Below, in pieces: positions 27,304 to 35,132 of a stretch of 62,024 nucleotides of DNA (positions within the stretch are counted from its first letter, which is position 1; the number at the start of each line of letters is the position of its first letter). The notes under the pieces are model-generated. The model did no database searches. It was not told the origin of the DNA and saw only the letters and a program-made list of their open reading frames with translations. Position numbers and translations under genes: made by a program. Source of the stretch: an uncultured Coprococcus sp. (GTDB taxonomy: Bacteria > Bacillota > Clostridia > Lachnospirales > Lachnospiraceae); contig CAKQIY010000014.1 of the NCBI GenBank assembly GCA_934247115.1, forward strand, positions 1-62,024, written 5' to 3'.

Positions 27304-28101
27304 TTACTTTGTAGCACCACAAGTAGAACACTTCTGTCCCACTACCTTGGTAACTTCTTTATCTTTGTACACTGCATCGTGATGTACTGTTCTGTATGCA
27401 CCCTTCCAGCTAGCACCCTCATACAACCACTTATGGAAATCTTCATTGTAATACTTCTCTCCACAATATGTTATATGATCATCACCAACATCATTGACAT
27501 TAGCACCGCAGTATGAGCAAACATAAGTAACAACCTGCTCATCCCAAGCATCCTTGACTTTTACACTTTCAGTTACTGTTTCTGTAACATCCTCCCAAGT
27601 ATGCTGGTGCTGTGTTGTAGGAGCTTCTGTTGGTGCCTCAGTTGGCGCCTGAGTAGGAGCTTCTGTTGCTGGAACTGGTGCCTCAGTTGCTGGAGCTGGA
27701 GCCTCTGTTGGGTTATTCCAATCACCATTACCTGGATTATTTGATGGAGCCTGAGTTGTAGCTTTCTCTGTAGTTGCCTTTGTGTTGCTGTCATTCTTAG
27801 ACTCTGTTGTGATACCACCGCTTACACTGGCTACCTTCTTTGCCTTCTCAGTAGTAGTTTTCTTAGCCTTTTCTGTCGTTGCTTTCTCTGTGGTAGCCTT
27901 TGTTGTAGCTTTGGCTAAAGTGGTAGTCTCGGTTGTAAGCTTGTCTGTGAAAGCTTTCTTATCTCCGCTACCTGATGCACTTCCCTTTGTGCTACGGAAT
28001 ACTCCGATGGCTACGCCCGATCCGATTATTACTAACAGTAGAATCACTACTGCAATCACAATTACTGCGATCTTCTTTTTCTTGTTGTCGTTGTTTTTCA
28101 T
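27304..28101 (-). CDS. Thr-rich membrane-anchored surface protein with C-terminal zinc-ribbon-like domain
   Basis: 265 residues; GGGGAGGAG precedes the ATG. Basic cytoplasmic start (KNNDNKKKK), one membrane helix (about 11-35), then an extracellular low-complexity stalk: residues 55-125 of TTEKATTEKAKK-type repeats and 130-165 of TEAPAPATEAP-type repeats. The last 95 residues contain HQHTWED, CSYCG and CSTCG pairs plus conserved-looking aromatic residues (YYNEDFHKWLYEG). Two CxxC pairs outside the cell suggest a metal-binding knuckle or disulfides. Similar C-terminal modules recur in Lachnospiraceae surface proteins; function unknown. Confidence 0.88.
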   Translation of the reverse strand: MKNNDNKKKKIAVIVIAVVILLLVIIGSGVAIGVFRSTKGSASGSGDKKAFTDKLTTETTTLAKATTKATTEKATTEKAKKTTTEKAKKVASVSGGITTESKNDSNTKATTEKATTQAPSNNPGNGDWNNPTEAPAPATEAPVPATEAPTQAPTEAPTEAPTTQHQHTWEDVTETVTESVKVKDAWDEQVVTYVCSYCGANVNDVGDDHITYCGEKYYNEDFHKWLYEGASWKGAYRTVHHDAVYKDKEVTKVVGQKCSTCGATK

Positions 28102-28286
28102 AATACTCCTCCCCGTGAATATTTTTATTTATCTGTCTCAACATTATAGTAAAGTATCTTATATTTGCTGATGTATGGATTCTGTTTCCCTCTGGCTTGT
28201 AGTGTAGCACGTAGAGAATGAGAGGGCAATATTCTTTCTAAATCATGTCTCGTGTCATATTTTACAGATTTCCTTTGCTGTATTGA

Positions 28287-28316
28287 TTAATATTAATTTG
28301 GATTCCAATATATAAT
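28287..28316 (+). promoter_or_regulatory. Candidate promoter of a small RNA
   Basis: TTAATA (28287-28292), 18-base spacer, perfect TATAAT (28311-28316). The predicted start, about 28322, lies just before a perfect hairpin. Confidence 0.4.
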
Positions 28317-28321
28317 TTTTC

Positions 28322-28436
28322 CATCATTCAAGGCTTCGCAAATTAGAATAATTTGCGAAGCCGCGTAAAACGGTTTTTAAATTCACCGAAAACAGAATAA
28401 AACAGTATGAAAATGCGTGTAATTAGCGCATTTTTA
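28322..28436 (+). ncRNA. Candidate small RNA with a perfect hairpin and its own terminator
   Basis: Within the 604-bp gap upstream of the Rpn gene. A perfect 14-bp stem with a GAA loop (28332-28345 paired with 28349-28362) is followed 48 bases later by AAAATGCG/CGCATTTT (28410-28434) with a T-run, which is a good intrinsic terminator. No open reading frame lies inside. A TATAAT box ends 5 bases before the predicted start. The transcript would be about 115 nt. No known RNA family is recognised. Confidence 0.4.
28410..28436 (+). terminator. Intrinsic terminator with no upstream coding gene
   Basis: 8-bp stem AAAATGCG/CGCATTTT, 9-base loop, five T. The upstream coding gene is on the opposite strand, so this terminator points to an unannotated plus-strand transcript. 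Confidence 0.6.
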
Positions 28437-28552
28437 TGAGCTTTGCGCTTATTTAGCGAGTTTCAGAAAAACTATAGACAAAGCAATTTCTCGGTGCTAC
28501 AATCCGTTCAAAGCATAGATATACACATCTAAGATTTCTATTATCTATTTCG

Positions 28553-28566
28553 ATGGTGGCCACCAT
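28553..28566. promoter_or_regulatory. Perfect 14-bp palindrome, possible operator
   Basis: ATGGTGGCCACCAT is a perfect dyad without a loop, 140 bases before the Rpn start codon. Its position suits a repressor site for the Rpn gene. Confidence 0.35.
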
Positions 28567-28627
28567 ATCTGATACAAATCTTATCTGTAATTCACATGCT
28601 TTATTTCATAATGAATTAATAGAAAAA

Positions 28628-28700
28628 GGGAGTATTCCGTGGCGAACCGGTGCATAGGTTTCAAGTGAATTCTCCCGGGAAGAAGCTAAACTAGGGAGGA
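28628..28700 (+). promoter_or_regulatory. Structured leader with a possible ribosome-binding-site switch
   Basis: GGGAGTATTC (28628-28637) pairs with GAATTCTCCC (28667-28676) with one mismatch, enclosing GAACC/GGTTT. The same CTCCC (28672-28676) is complementary to GGGAG of the ribosome binding site (28694-28698) of the Rpn gene. The two pairings exclude each other, so the leader could open or hide the start site. No known riboswitch class is recognised. Confidence 0.45.
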
Positions 28701-28705
28701 ATTAG

Positions 28706-29719
28706 ATGCCAACGATAGATAACAGAAGTACAAATGATTATTATCTCGATTACTCAATACTGAAGAAGGAAGATACAGACATATTGAAGACTGCCGTTGC
28801 GGGTATGTCAAAGGTGGTCGGCAGCGCCAACAAGAAATATAAAGATACCGTGTTTCGTATGCTCATGCAGGACAAGTCCAGAGCACTAGAGGTCTACAAT
28901 GCCATGAACAATACGAGCTATGATGATCCTGATGAGCTAATAGTGACGACACTTGAGAGTGCAGTCTACATGGGAGTCCGCAACGACCATTCATTTATCA
29001 TTGATATGAGTCTTGTTATATACGAACATCAATCGACAATTAATAAAAATATGCCACTCAGAAATCTTGAATATATAGCATGCTTGTTCTCAGCACTTAC
29101 CTATAATGCGAATTTATATGGAAGTCGATTAATAAGATTGCCAGAACCTCAATTTGTGGTATTCTATAATGGTAAGGAAAAGTTGCCAGAGAGATATGAA
29201 CTCAAGCTTTCAGATGCTTACGAAAAGCATACAGGCGAGCCTGCACTGGAACTCAATGTTGAGGTTGTGAACATAAATCAGGGCTACAATAAGGATCTGA
29301 TGAATAAAAGCCCTACATTATACCAGTATATGCAGTTCGTAGATGCAGTCAGAAGTTTTGATGAATCATATCCGTTTGAAAAGGCGATGGATCTTGCGAT
29401 AGACAGTTGTATAAAGAATGACATTTTGGCAGAATTTCTAAGCAGGAATAGAGCGGAGGTGTTGAGAACGAGTATATTTGAATATGATCAGGAAAAACAC
29501 ATAAAGCAGGAGAAAGAGGAGTCTTGGGAAGAAGGACGGGCTCAAGGAATCGCTCAAGGTCGTACAGAGGGAATTCAAAAAATTTTAAAAACGCAGGTGG
29601 AACGTAAAATAAAAAAAGGACTTACCCTTGAGCGAATAGCAGAAGACCTGGAGTGCTCTCAGGAAGAGATAGCTCCAATATATAATATGGTTCAGGAAGA
29701 GATACGAGCAACGAGCTAA
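28706..29719 (+). CDS. Rpn-family recombination-promoting nuclease / PD-(D/E)XK transposase-like protein
   Basis: 337 residues; GGGAGGA lies 6 bases before the ATG. The N-terminal 230 residues match the Rpn/PDDEXK_2 family: KYKDTVFRMLM, then the catalytic pattern D100...E107xQ109 in IIDMSLVIYEHQS, then LYQYMQFV. The C-terminus is a charged helix with a GRAQGIAQGRTEG repeat, also typical. E. coli relatives are DNA endonucleases that promote RecA-independent recombination; some have internal small ORFs that act as antagonists. Despite the name transposase there are no terminal inverted repeats here, so it is not an insertion sequence. It sits behind an unusual structured leader. Confidence 0.9.
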   Translation: MPTIDNRSTNDYYLDYSILKKEDTDILKTAVAGMSKVVGSANKKYKDTVFRMLMQDKSRALEVYNAMNNTSYDDPDELIVTTLESAVYMGVRNDHSFIIDMSLVIYEHQSTINKNMPLRNLEYIACLFSALTYNANLYGSRLIRLPEPQFVVFYNGKEKLPERYELKLSDAYEKHTGEPALELNVEVVNINQGYNKDLMNKSPTLYQYMQFVDAVRSFDESYPFEKAMDLAIDSCIKNDILAEFLSRNRAEVLRTSIFEYDQEKHIKQEKEESWEEGRAQGIAQGRTEGIQKILKTQVERKIKKGLTLERIAEDLECSQEEIAPIYNMVQEEIRATS

Positions 29720-29948
29720 AATAAGTGTTTCACTACGATTTTGACGATTGCTGAGATAATACCACATAATATTTCGCCAACCGCCCGCATAACTTAATTA
29801 ATAAAGGAAAACAACCATAACACCACAATACTCTGGACTTTGTGGCAAAAATACAGTAAATTTACGGGTATATAAACTGATTCGGGACAAAAATGAGGGG
29901 AGTGCCGGGTCGGATGATATGGATAACCTGGAAAGAGGAGGCGGTTGT

Positions 29949-31676
29949 ATGGAAAAGTTAAATGAGATCGTGTCGGCGGTGGATGGATTTGTCTGGGGAC
30001 CGGTCATGCTGGTGCTTCTGGTTGGAACGGGAATATTTCTGACGATCAGAACAGGGTTTCTTCCCTGGAGGAATCTCGGCTATGCGCTGAAGAGTACACT
30101 TAGCAAGGAGGCAAGGACAAAGAGCAGAGGAACTGGAGATGTGTCACCATTTTCGGCACTGACCACCGCGCTTGCTGCAACCATAGGAACGGGAAATATC
30201 GTTGGTGTTGCAACGGCCATGGTATCGGGAGGCCCGGGAGCGCTGGTGTGGATGTGGATATCCGCAGCATTTGGACTGACATCCAAGTTCTCAGAGTGTA
30301 TGCTTGCTATCAAGTACCGTGAGGTGAATGCCAAGGGCGAGATGAGCGGTGGCCCTATGTATACTATGAAGAAAGCATTCAAGCATAAGAAGTTCGGTGC
30401 AGTGCTGGGCTGGTTGTTCGCACTCTTTGCAGTCATCGCCTCATTTGGAATAGGAAATATGACACAGGCCAATTCCATATCTGAATCTCTTAGCAGTACA
30501 TTCAGCGTGCCTACATATGTGACAGGAATCATACTTACGGTTTTTGCCCTTCTTATAATAGTTGGAGGAATCAAGACCATATCTAAGGTGTCATCAGTTG
30601 TTGTTCCTTTGATGGCGATATTCTATGTTGTAGCCGGACTTATTGTAATAATCATCAATATCCAGAATCTTCCGGCAGGAGTTGTCATGATATTCAAGAT
30701 GGCATTCTCAGTCAAGGCAGTCGGTGGCGGTCTGTGTGGTACGATCACAGCAGCTATGATGAATGCCATGAGATTCGGTGTTGCCAGAGGAGTATTCTCA
30801 AATGAAGCAGGAATGGGCTCTGCAGCCATCACAGCGGCAGCTGCCACAACAGACAATCCTGTCCGTCAGGGTTACATCAATATGACAGGTACATTCTGGG
30901 ATACTATAGTAGTCTGCACCATCACAGGTCTCTGTATTGCATCATCGGGTGTGCTTGGAATCACGGAGAACAGCACAAATGGCAGCTATCAGGTGAGCGG
31001 AACGGAGGTTACTGTGGAGGCTGTTGATTCTGACAACAAGATTACCACGACGGATTATACATATGAATTCACAGATGACCAGCTCATTCTGACAGATACA
31101 TCCAATTCGTCAAATACCCTGACGCTTTCAGTTCTTCCATCTGACGAACTCAACAAGGATGAGAATACAAAGCTTGCAAGTGAGCTTGTGGTGGAGGAGA
31201 GTCAGGCGACCATAGGAAGTCTTACCGGTACATGGACTGATGCAGCCGGAAACCATTATACATTTGCTGAGGATGGAACATTTGCCTGCTCAACTGTTAT
31301 AAAAGGTGCAGCTCTCACGATCCTGTCATTTGGCTCTGCACTTGGCAAGGTGGGAGGCTGGCTCGTAACTATAGGAATTGTGCTCTTCGCATTCTCCACG
31401 ATCCTTGGATGGGAGTATCACGGAGAGAAGGCATTTGAGTACCTGTTCAAGTCACACAAGTATAATATGATATACAGGATAGTGTTCTCGCTCGTTGTAT
31501 ATGTAGGCGCGACGATATCACTGGATCTTGTATGGAACTTCTCAGATATAGCAAATGCGCTCATGGCGATTCCGAACCTTATCTGCCTGCTGGCATTAAG
31601 CGGAGAGATCGCAAAGGATATGAAGGAATTCCAGGCGGTTATCAAAGCGGAGAAGGCTGAGAAAGCAGCAGAGTAA
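29949..31676 (+). CDS. Amino-acid/sodium symporter, AGCS family, with inserted extracytoplasmic domain
   Basis: 575 residues. AAGAGGAGG at 29933-29941 selects the ATG at 29949. It imports alanine or glycine with sodium. Family motifs are clear: TIGTGNIVGVATA, GGPGALVWMW, FSNEAGMGSAAI, TILGWEYHGEKA. Normal AGCS proteins have about 450-480 residues. The excess is one polar segment of about 110 residues (about 337-451) between two membrane helices, rich in Thr, Ser, Asp and Glu, ending in GTWTDAAGNHYTFAEDGTF, which resembles a small lipocalin-like (GTW) beta-domain. It replaces a loop of about ten residues and should face the outside. The 230 bases upstream hold no clear promoter. Confidence 0.93.
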   Translation: MEKLNEIVSAVDGFVWGPVMLVLLVGTGIFLTIRTGFLPWRNLGYALKSTLSKEARTKSRGTGDVSPFSALTTALAATIGTGNIVGVATAMVSGGPGALVWMWISAAFGLTSKFSECMLAIKYREVNAKGEMSGGPMYTMKKAFKHKKFGAVLGWLFALFAVIASFGIGNMTQANSISESLSSTFSVPTYVTGIILTVFALLIIVGGIKTISKVSSVVVPLMAIFYVVAGLIVIIINIQNLPAGVVMIFKMAFSVKAVGGGLCGTITAAMMNAMRFGVARGVFSNEAGMGSAAITAAAATTDNPVRQGYINMTGTFWDTIVVCTITGLCIASSGVLGITENSTNGSYQVSGTEVTVEAVDSDNKITTTDYTYEFTDDQLILTDTSNSSNTLTLSVLPSDELNKDENTKLASELVVEESQATIGSLTGTWTDAAGNHYTFAEDGTFACSTVIKGAALTILSFGSALGKVGGWLVTIGIVLFAFSTILGWEYHGEKAFEYLFKSHKYNMIYRIVFSLVVYVGATISLDLVWNFSDIANALMAIPNLICLLALSGEIAKDMKEFQAVIKAEKAEKAAE

Positions 31677-31744
31677 AATATGTATAAGAAAGAGGCTGGA
31701 AAACCAGTGTATAGGCTTGTTCTATATAGAAATTGAAAATAGTT

Positions 31745-31787
31745 AAGGGAAAGCTGCCCAGATAAAGACGGCTTTCCCTTATTTTTT
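31745..31787 (+). terminator. Intrinsic terminator of the AGCS gene
   Basis: 10-bp perfect stem AAGGGAAAGC/GCTTTCCCTT followed by ATTTTTTAT. The remaining 180 bases to the Hsp70 gene hold no CIRCE element and no convincing promoter. Confidence 0.9.
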
Positions 31788-31966
31788 ATATTCTCTTAAC
31801 CAGACTTTATACTTACTTTATTTTTTGTCCAAATTATGTTCATAAGTGGTGGGTATTATATACAACAGATAGTAAGGTGGATGCATGGATAGAATATCGG
31901 ACGATGGATACAACAAATGTCTGATATGGATAGAAAATAAAACTTGCAACAGAGAGGTTGACATAT

Positions 31967-33730
31967 ATGAGCAGAGTAATAGGAATAGACCTGGGAACAA
32001 CAAACAGCTGCGTGGCAGTCCTTGAGGGTGATCAGCCCACTGTCATACCGAATTCGGAGGGCGGAAGGACCACACCTTCCATAGTAGCCATCACAAAGAA
32101 TGGCGAGAGACTGGTGGGTGAGGCAGCCAGGAGACAGATGACTGTGAATGTGGACAGAACTATCACATCCATCAAGAGAGCAATGGGAACAACATACAGA
32201 AAGAGGATAGACGGCAAGGATTATTCGCCGCAGGAGATATCGGCCATCATACTTGCAAAGCTGAAAAGCGATGCGGAGAGTTATCTGGGCGGACCGGTGA
32301 CGGACGCGGTAATAACAGTTCCGGCATATTTTGACGACAGCCAGAGACAGGCCACCAAGGACGCCGGAAGAATAGCGGGGCTGAATGTACTCCGAATCAT
32401 AAATGAGCCGACATCGGCGGCTCTCGCCTATGGTCTTGACAATGGACAGGCTCAGAAGATACTTGTATATGATCTGGGCGGAGGAACATTTGACGTGTCT
32501 GTTATAGAGATAGGGGACAGTGTTATAGAGGTTCTTGCCACTGCGGGAGACAATCATCTGGGCGGAGATGATTTTGATGAGAGATTGCTGGATCACGTCA
32601 TCAAGACCTTTAAAAAGGAGACAAAGGTCAATCTGGCGAAGGATATCACGGCATCCCAGAGAGTGAGGGAGGCTTGTGAGAATGCCAAGAAGGAGCTCTC
32701 ATTTGCGCAGACTGCACACATCAATCTGCCATTTATATCGACAGTGAAGAACCAGCCGGTGCATCTGGATATGACGATTACCAGGGAACAGTTTAACGAG
32801 CTAACTTATGATCTGGTGGAGAGAACGGCGGGACCCGTGAATCAGGCGCTGTCCGATGCGGGCATAACGAGAAATCAGATAGATAAAGTGCTGCTGGTGG
32901 GCGGATCGACCCGTATACCGGCGGTTGTGGACAAGGTTCGTGCCATAACCGGCAGGGAGCCATCCAAGAATATGAACCCGGACGAGTGTGTTGCCATGGG
33001 TGCGGCGGTTCAGGGAAGCAAGCTCAGCGGCGAGCTCACCGTGTCGAACAAGGTGAATGACATTCTCCTCATGGATGTGACGCCTCTCTCACTGTCCATC
33101 GAGACCCTTGGAGGTGTGGCAAATGTCATCATTCCGAGAAATTCTGCCATTCCGACCAGGGCATCAAAGATATTTACCACGGCGGGCAATTTCCAGAGAG
33201 ATGTCGAGATCAAGGTGTACCAGGGCGAGAGACATTTCACAAGGGACAACAAGCTGTTGGGCAACTTCAGACTCAGCGGCATCAAGAGAGCCATGGCGGG
33301 AGTTCCTCAGATCGAGGTCACATTTGACATGGATGCAAATGGTATCCTCAAGGTTTCAGCTAAGGATCTGGGCCGTGGTGTGGAACAGCAGATAGTGATC
33401 ACATCCAGCACCAACCTCTCGGAGGAGGAGATCCGTAGAGCCAGGGAGGATGCGAAGAAGTACGAGGATGATGTGGCTGGAGCCAGGGAGTTCAAAGACA
33501 TTATGAACGAGGCCGAGGCGTATGTATATAAGGTAGAGAATCTTCTTGAGACCAAGGGTGCACAGCTTGACAAGAAGGAAATTAAGCGGATCAAGAGCGA
33601 CTGTGAGTATCTGAAGAAGCTTGTGACACGAACCGATATGAACCATGTCGATGACGTGGAGATGGGCAGAATGAAGGAAGCCTACAGGCAGCTTCAGGAG
33701 TCGGCGGAGAAACTGGAGAGTTTGGCATAA
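31967..33730 (+). CDS. Hsp70-family chaperone (DnaK paralogue)
   Basis: 587 residues. AGAGAGG stands upstream of the ATG at 31967; a TTG at 31958 is less likely. ATPase domain complete: GIDLGTTNSCVAV, PAYFDDSQRQATKDAG, DLGGGTFDVSVIE, LVGGSTRIPAV. Substrate domain present (DVTPLSLSIETLGG, FRLSGI, EVTFDMDANGILKVSAKD). The helical lid is shorter than in housekeeping DnaK (about 610-640 residues) and the acidic Gly-rich tail is missing. It is not next to grpE or hrcA and lacks CIRCE; instead it is followed by a zinc-ribbon membrane protein, a DUF5685 protein and a J-domain protein on the same strand. I read it as a specialised chaperone of that cluster rather than the main DnaK. Confidence 0.93.
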   Translation: MSRVIGIDLGTTNSCVAVLEGDQPTVIPNSEGGRTTPSIVAITKNGERLVGEAARRQMTVNVDRTITSIKRAMGTTYRKRIDGKDYSPQEISAIILAKLKSDAESYLGGPVTDAVITVPAYFDDSQRQATKDAGRIAGLNVLRIINEPTSAALAYGLDNGQAQKILVYDLGGGTFDVSVIEIGDSVIEVLATAGDNHLGGDDFDERLLDHVIKTFKKETKVNLAKDITASQRVREACENAKKELSFAQTAHINLPFISTVKNQPVHLDMTITREQFNELTYDLVERTAGPVNQALSDAGITRNQIDKVLLVGGSTRIPAVVDKVRAITGREPSKNMNPDECVAMGAAVQGSKLSGELTVSNKVNDILLMDVTPLSLSIETLGGVANVIIPRNSAIPTRASKIFTTAGNFQRDVEIKVYQGERHFTRDNKLLGNFRLSGIKRAMAGVPQIEVTFDMDANGILKVSAKDLGRGVEQQIVITSSTNLSEEEIRRAREDAKKYEDDVAGAREFKDIMNEAEAYVYKVENLLETKGAQLDKKEIKRIKSDCEYLKKLVTRTDMNHVDDVEMGRMKEAYRQLQESAEKLESLA

Positions 33731-33779
33731 CGGAAATCTTCATATATAATATTAGGAAATTGCGAGGAGAATGGTGATT

Positions 33780-34175
33780 ATGAAAGACAAATTTATAAGA
33801 TTTATGAGATCCAGGTACGGCAACGACCAGTTGTCATCATTCCTTACCTGGGGTGGATTGATATTTATGGTGCTGGATGCATTTATCAAGACAGGGATAT
33901 TTTATTTCCTTGGACTTTTTATGTTCGCTTATGGATATGTGCGGATCATGTCCAAGAACTATGACAAGCGCGCGGCTCAGAACAGATGGTTTATGGAGCA
34001 CACCGCGGGCGTGAGAAATATATTCAAACGCGCGAAGAAACAGAAGGAAGCCGGCAAGGAATACAAGATATTTGTCTGCAGCAAATGCCAGCAGATGATC
34101 AGAGTTCCGAGGGGCAAGGGCAAGATAGAGATCAGATGTCCTAAGTGTGGCAACAGATTTGTGAAGAAGTCTTAG
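33780..34175 (+). CDS. Small membrane protein with C-terminal zinc ribbon
   Basis: 131 residues. GAGGAG at 33764-33769 is too close to an ATG at 33771 and fits the ATG at 33780. Two adjacent membrane helices (about 20-55, LTWGGLIFMVLDAF and TGIFYFLGLFMFAYGYV), a basic segment (KRAKKQKEAGKEYK), then a zinc ribbon with CSKC and CPKC knuckles (about 98-122). The ribbon would face the cytosol. Second gene of the Hsp70 cluster, 49 bases after it. It may place the chaperone pair at the membrane (inference). Confidence 0.85.
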   Translation: MKDKFIRFMRSRYGNDQLSSFLTWGGLIFMVLDAFIKTGIFYFLGLFMFAYGYVRIMSKNYDKRAAQNRWFMEHTAGVRNIFKRAKKQKEAGKEYKIFVCSKCQQMIRVPRGKGKIEIRCPKCGNRFVKKS

Positions 34176-34229
34176 TGATGATGCGGACTTTAGATATTTT
34201 GAGTCGAAATACAGTGTGGAGATAGAGAG

Positions 34230-35129
34230 ATGTTTGGATACATAGTGGTGAACCAGCCTGAGCTTAAGATGAAAGAATACGATGAATACCGCAAGTATTA
34301 CTGTGGCCTGTGCAAATCATTGAAGGACAGATATGGTGCGAGAGGACAGATAAGTCTCAGCTATGATATGACATTTCTGGTCCTTCTTCTGACGGGATTG
34401 TATGAACCGGAGAAACACTCGGGCAGCAGAAGATGTATCGCACACCCGACATCGAAGCATACTTATGTGCAGAATGAGTACACGGACTATGTGGCGGACA
34501 TGAACGTGATACTTACCTATTACAAATGCATAGACGACTGGGACGATGAGCATATGCTTACCCGGAAGCTGTATGCGGATGTGCTGCTCGCAGGACAAAA
34601 TGGCAGGAGACTCAAGGAAGATTATCCAGAGAAGATCCAGGTTATAGTGGAGAATCTCAAGGCGATAAGCGAGCTGGAGGAGGCTGGATCCGATGATATG
34701 GATGCGTTGTCAGGGCATTTCGGCAATATAATGGCAGAGATATGTGCCCCGAAACATGATGAGTGGGAATCATATCTCCGCACCATAGGCTATTATCTGG
34801 GCAAATTTGTCTACATAATGGATGCATATGACGATATAGAGAAGGATATAGGTGCCGGAAATTACAATCCGTTCGTGTGCAGGCTTGTGCATGAGCTGGG
34901 TGTTGAGGTACAATCAGTGGGTGCGGATAACCCCATAGAACAGGACAAATGGCAGGAGCTTGCAGAGTGGACGAAGGATGTTCTGATGATGATGGTGGCA
35001 CCACTTGCAAAAGAGTATGAGATGCTTCCTATTATTGAAAATGTAGGTATACTCAGGAACATAATATACTCAGGAATATGGGAAGCATATTATGCAACCA
35101 CAAATAGAAGATGCGGCGATGAGGAATAG
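34230..35129 (+). CDS. DUF5685 protein
   Basis: 299 residues, largely helical, no signal peptide. The opening MFGYIVVNQPELKMKEYDEYR, CGLC (25-28), SYDMTFLVLLLTGLYEP and a Cys at 70 in RRCIAHP match DUF5685. Two acidic clusters stand out: DDWDDE (102-107) and DAYDDIEKD (198-206), spaced as the two aspartate-rich motifs of all-helical isoprenoid synthases; whether this is real homology I cannot decide by eye. Third gene of the Hsp70 cluster; its stop is 3 bases before the J-domain start. Function not established. Confidence 0.85.
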   Translation: MFGYIVVNQPELKMKEYDEYRKYYCGLCKSLKDRYGARGQISLSYDMTFLVLLLTGLYEPEKHSGSRRCIAHPTSKHTYVQNEYTDYVADMNVILTYYKCIDDWDDEHMLTRKLYADVLLAGQNGRRLKEDYPEKIQVIVENLKAISELEEAGSDDMDALSGHFGNIMAEICAPKHDEWESYLRTIGYYLGKFVYIMDAYDDIEKDIGAGNYNPFVCRLVHELGVEVQSVGADNPIEQDKWQELAEWTKDVLMMMVAPLAKEYEMLPIIENVGILRNIIYSGIWEAYYATTNRRCGDEE

Positions 35130-35132
35130 ATT

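Noticed and set aside
28706..29719. Rpn gene as part of an insertion sequence
   Set aside because: The family is sometimes called transposase, but no terminal inverted repeats or target duplication flank it.
31787..31966. CIRCE or other heat-shock operator before the Hsp70 gene
   Set aside because: Looked for TTAGCACTC-9-GAGTGCTAA; nothing close is present.
34657..35010. 117-codon minus-strand frame within the DUF5685 gene
   Set aside because: His/Pro-rich shadow composition, no ribosome binding site, sense gene clear.
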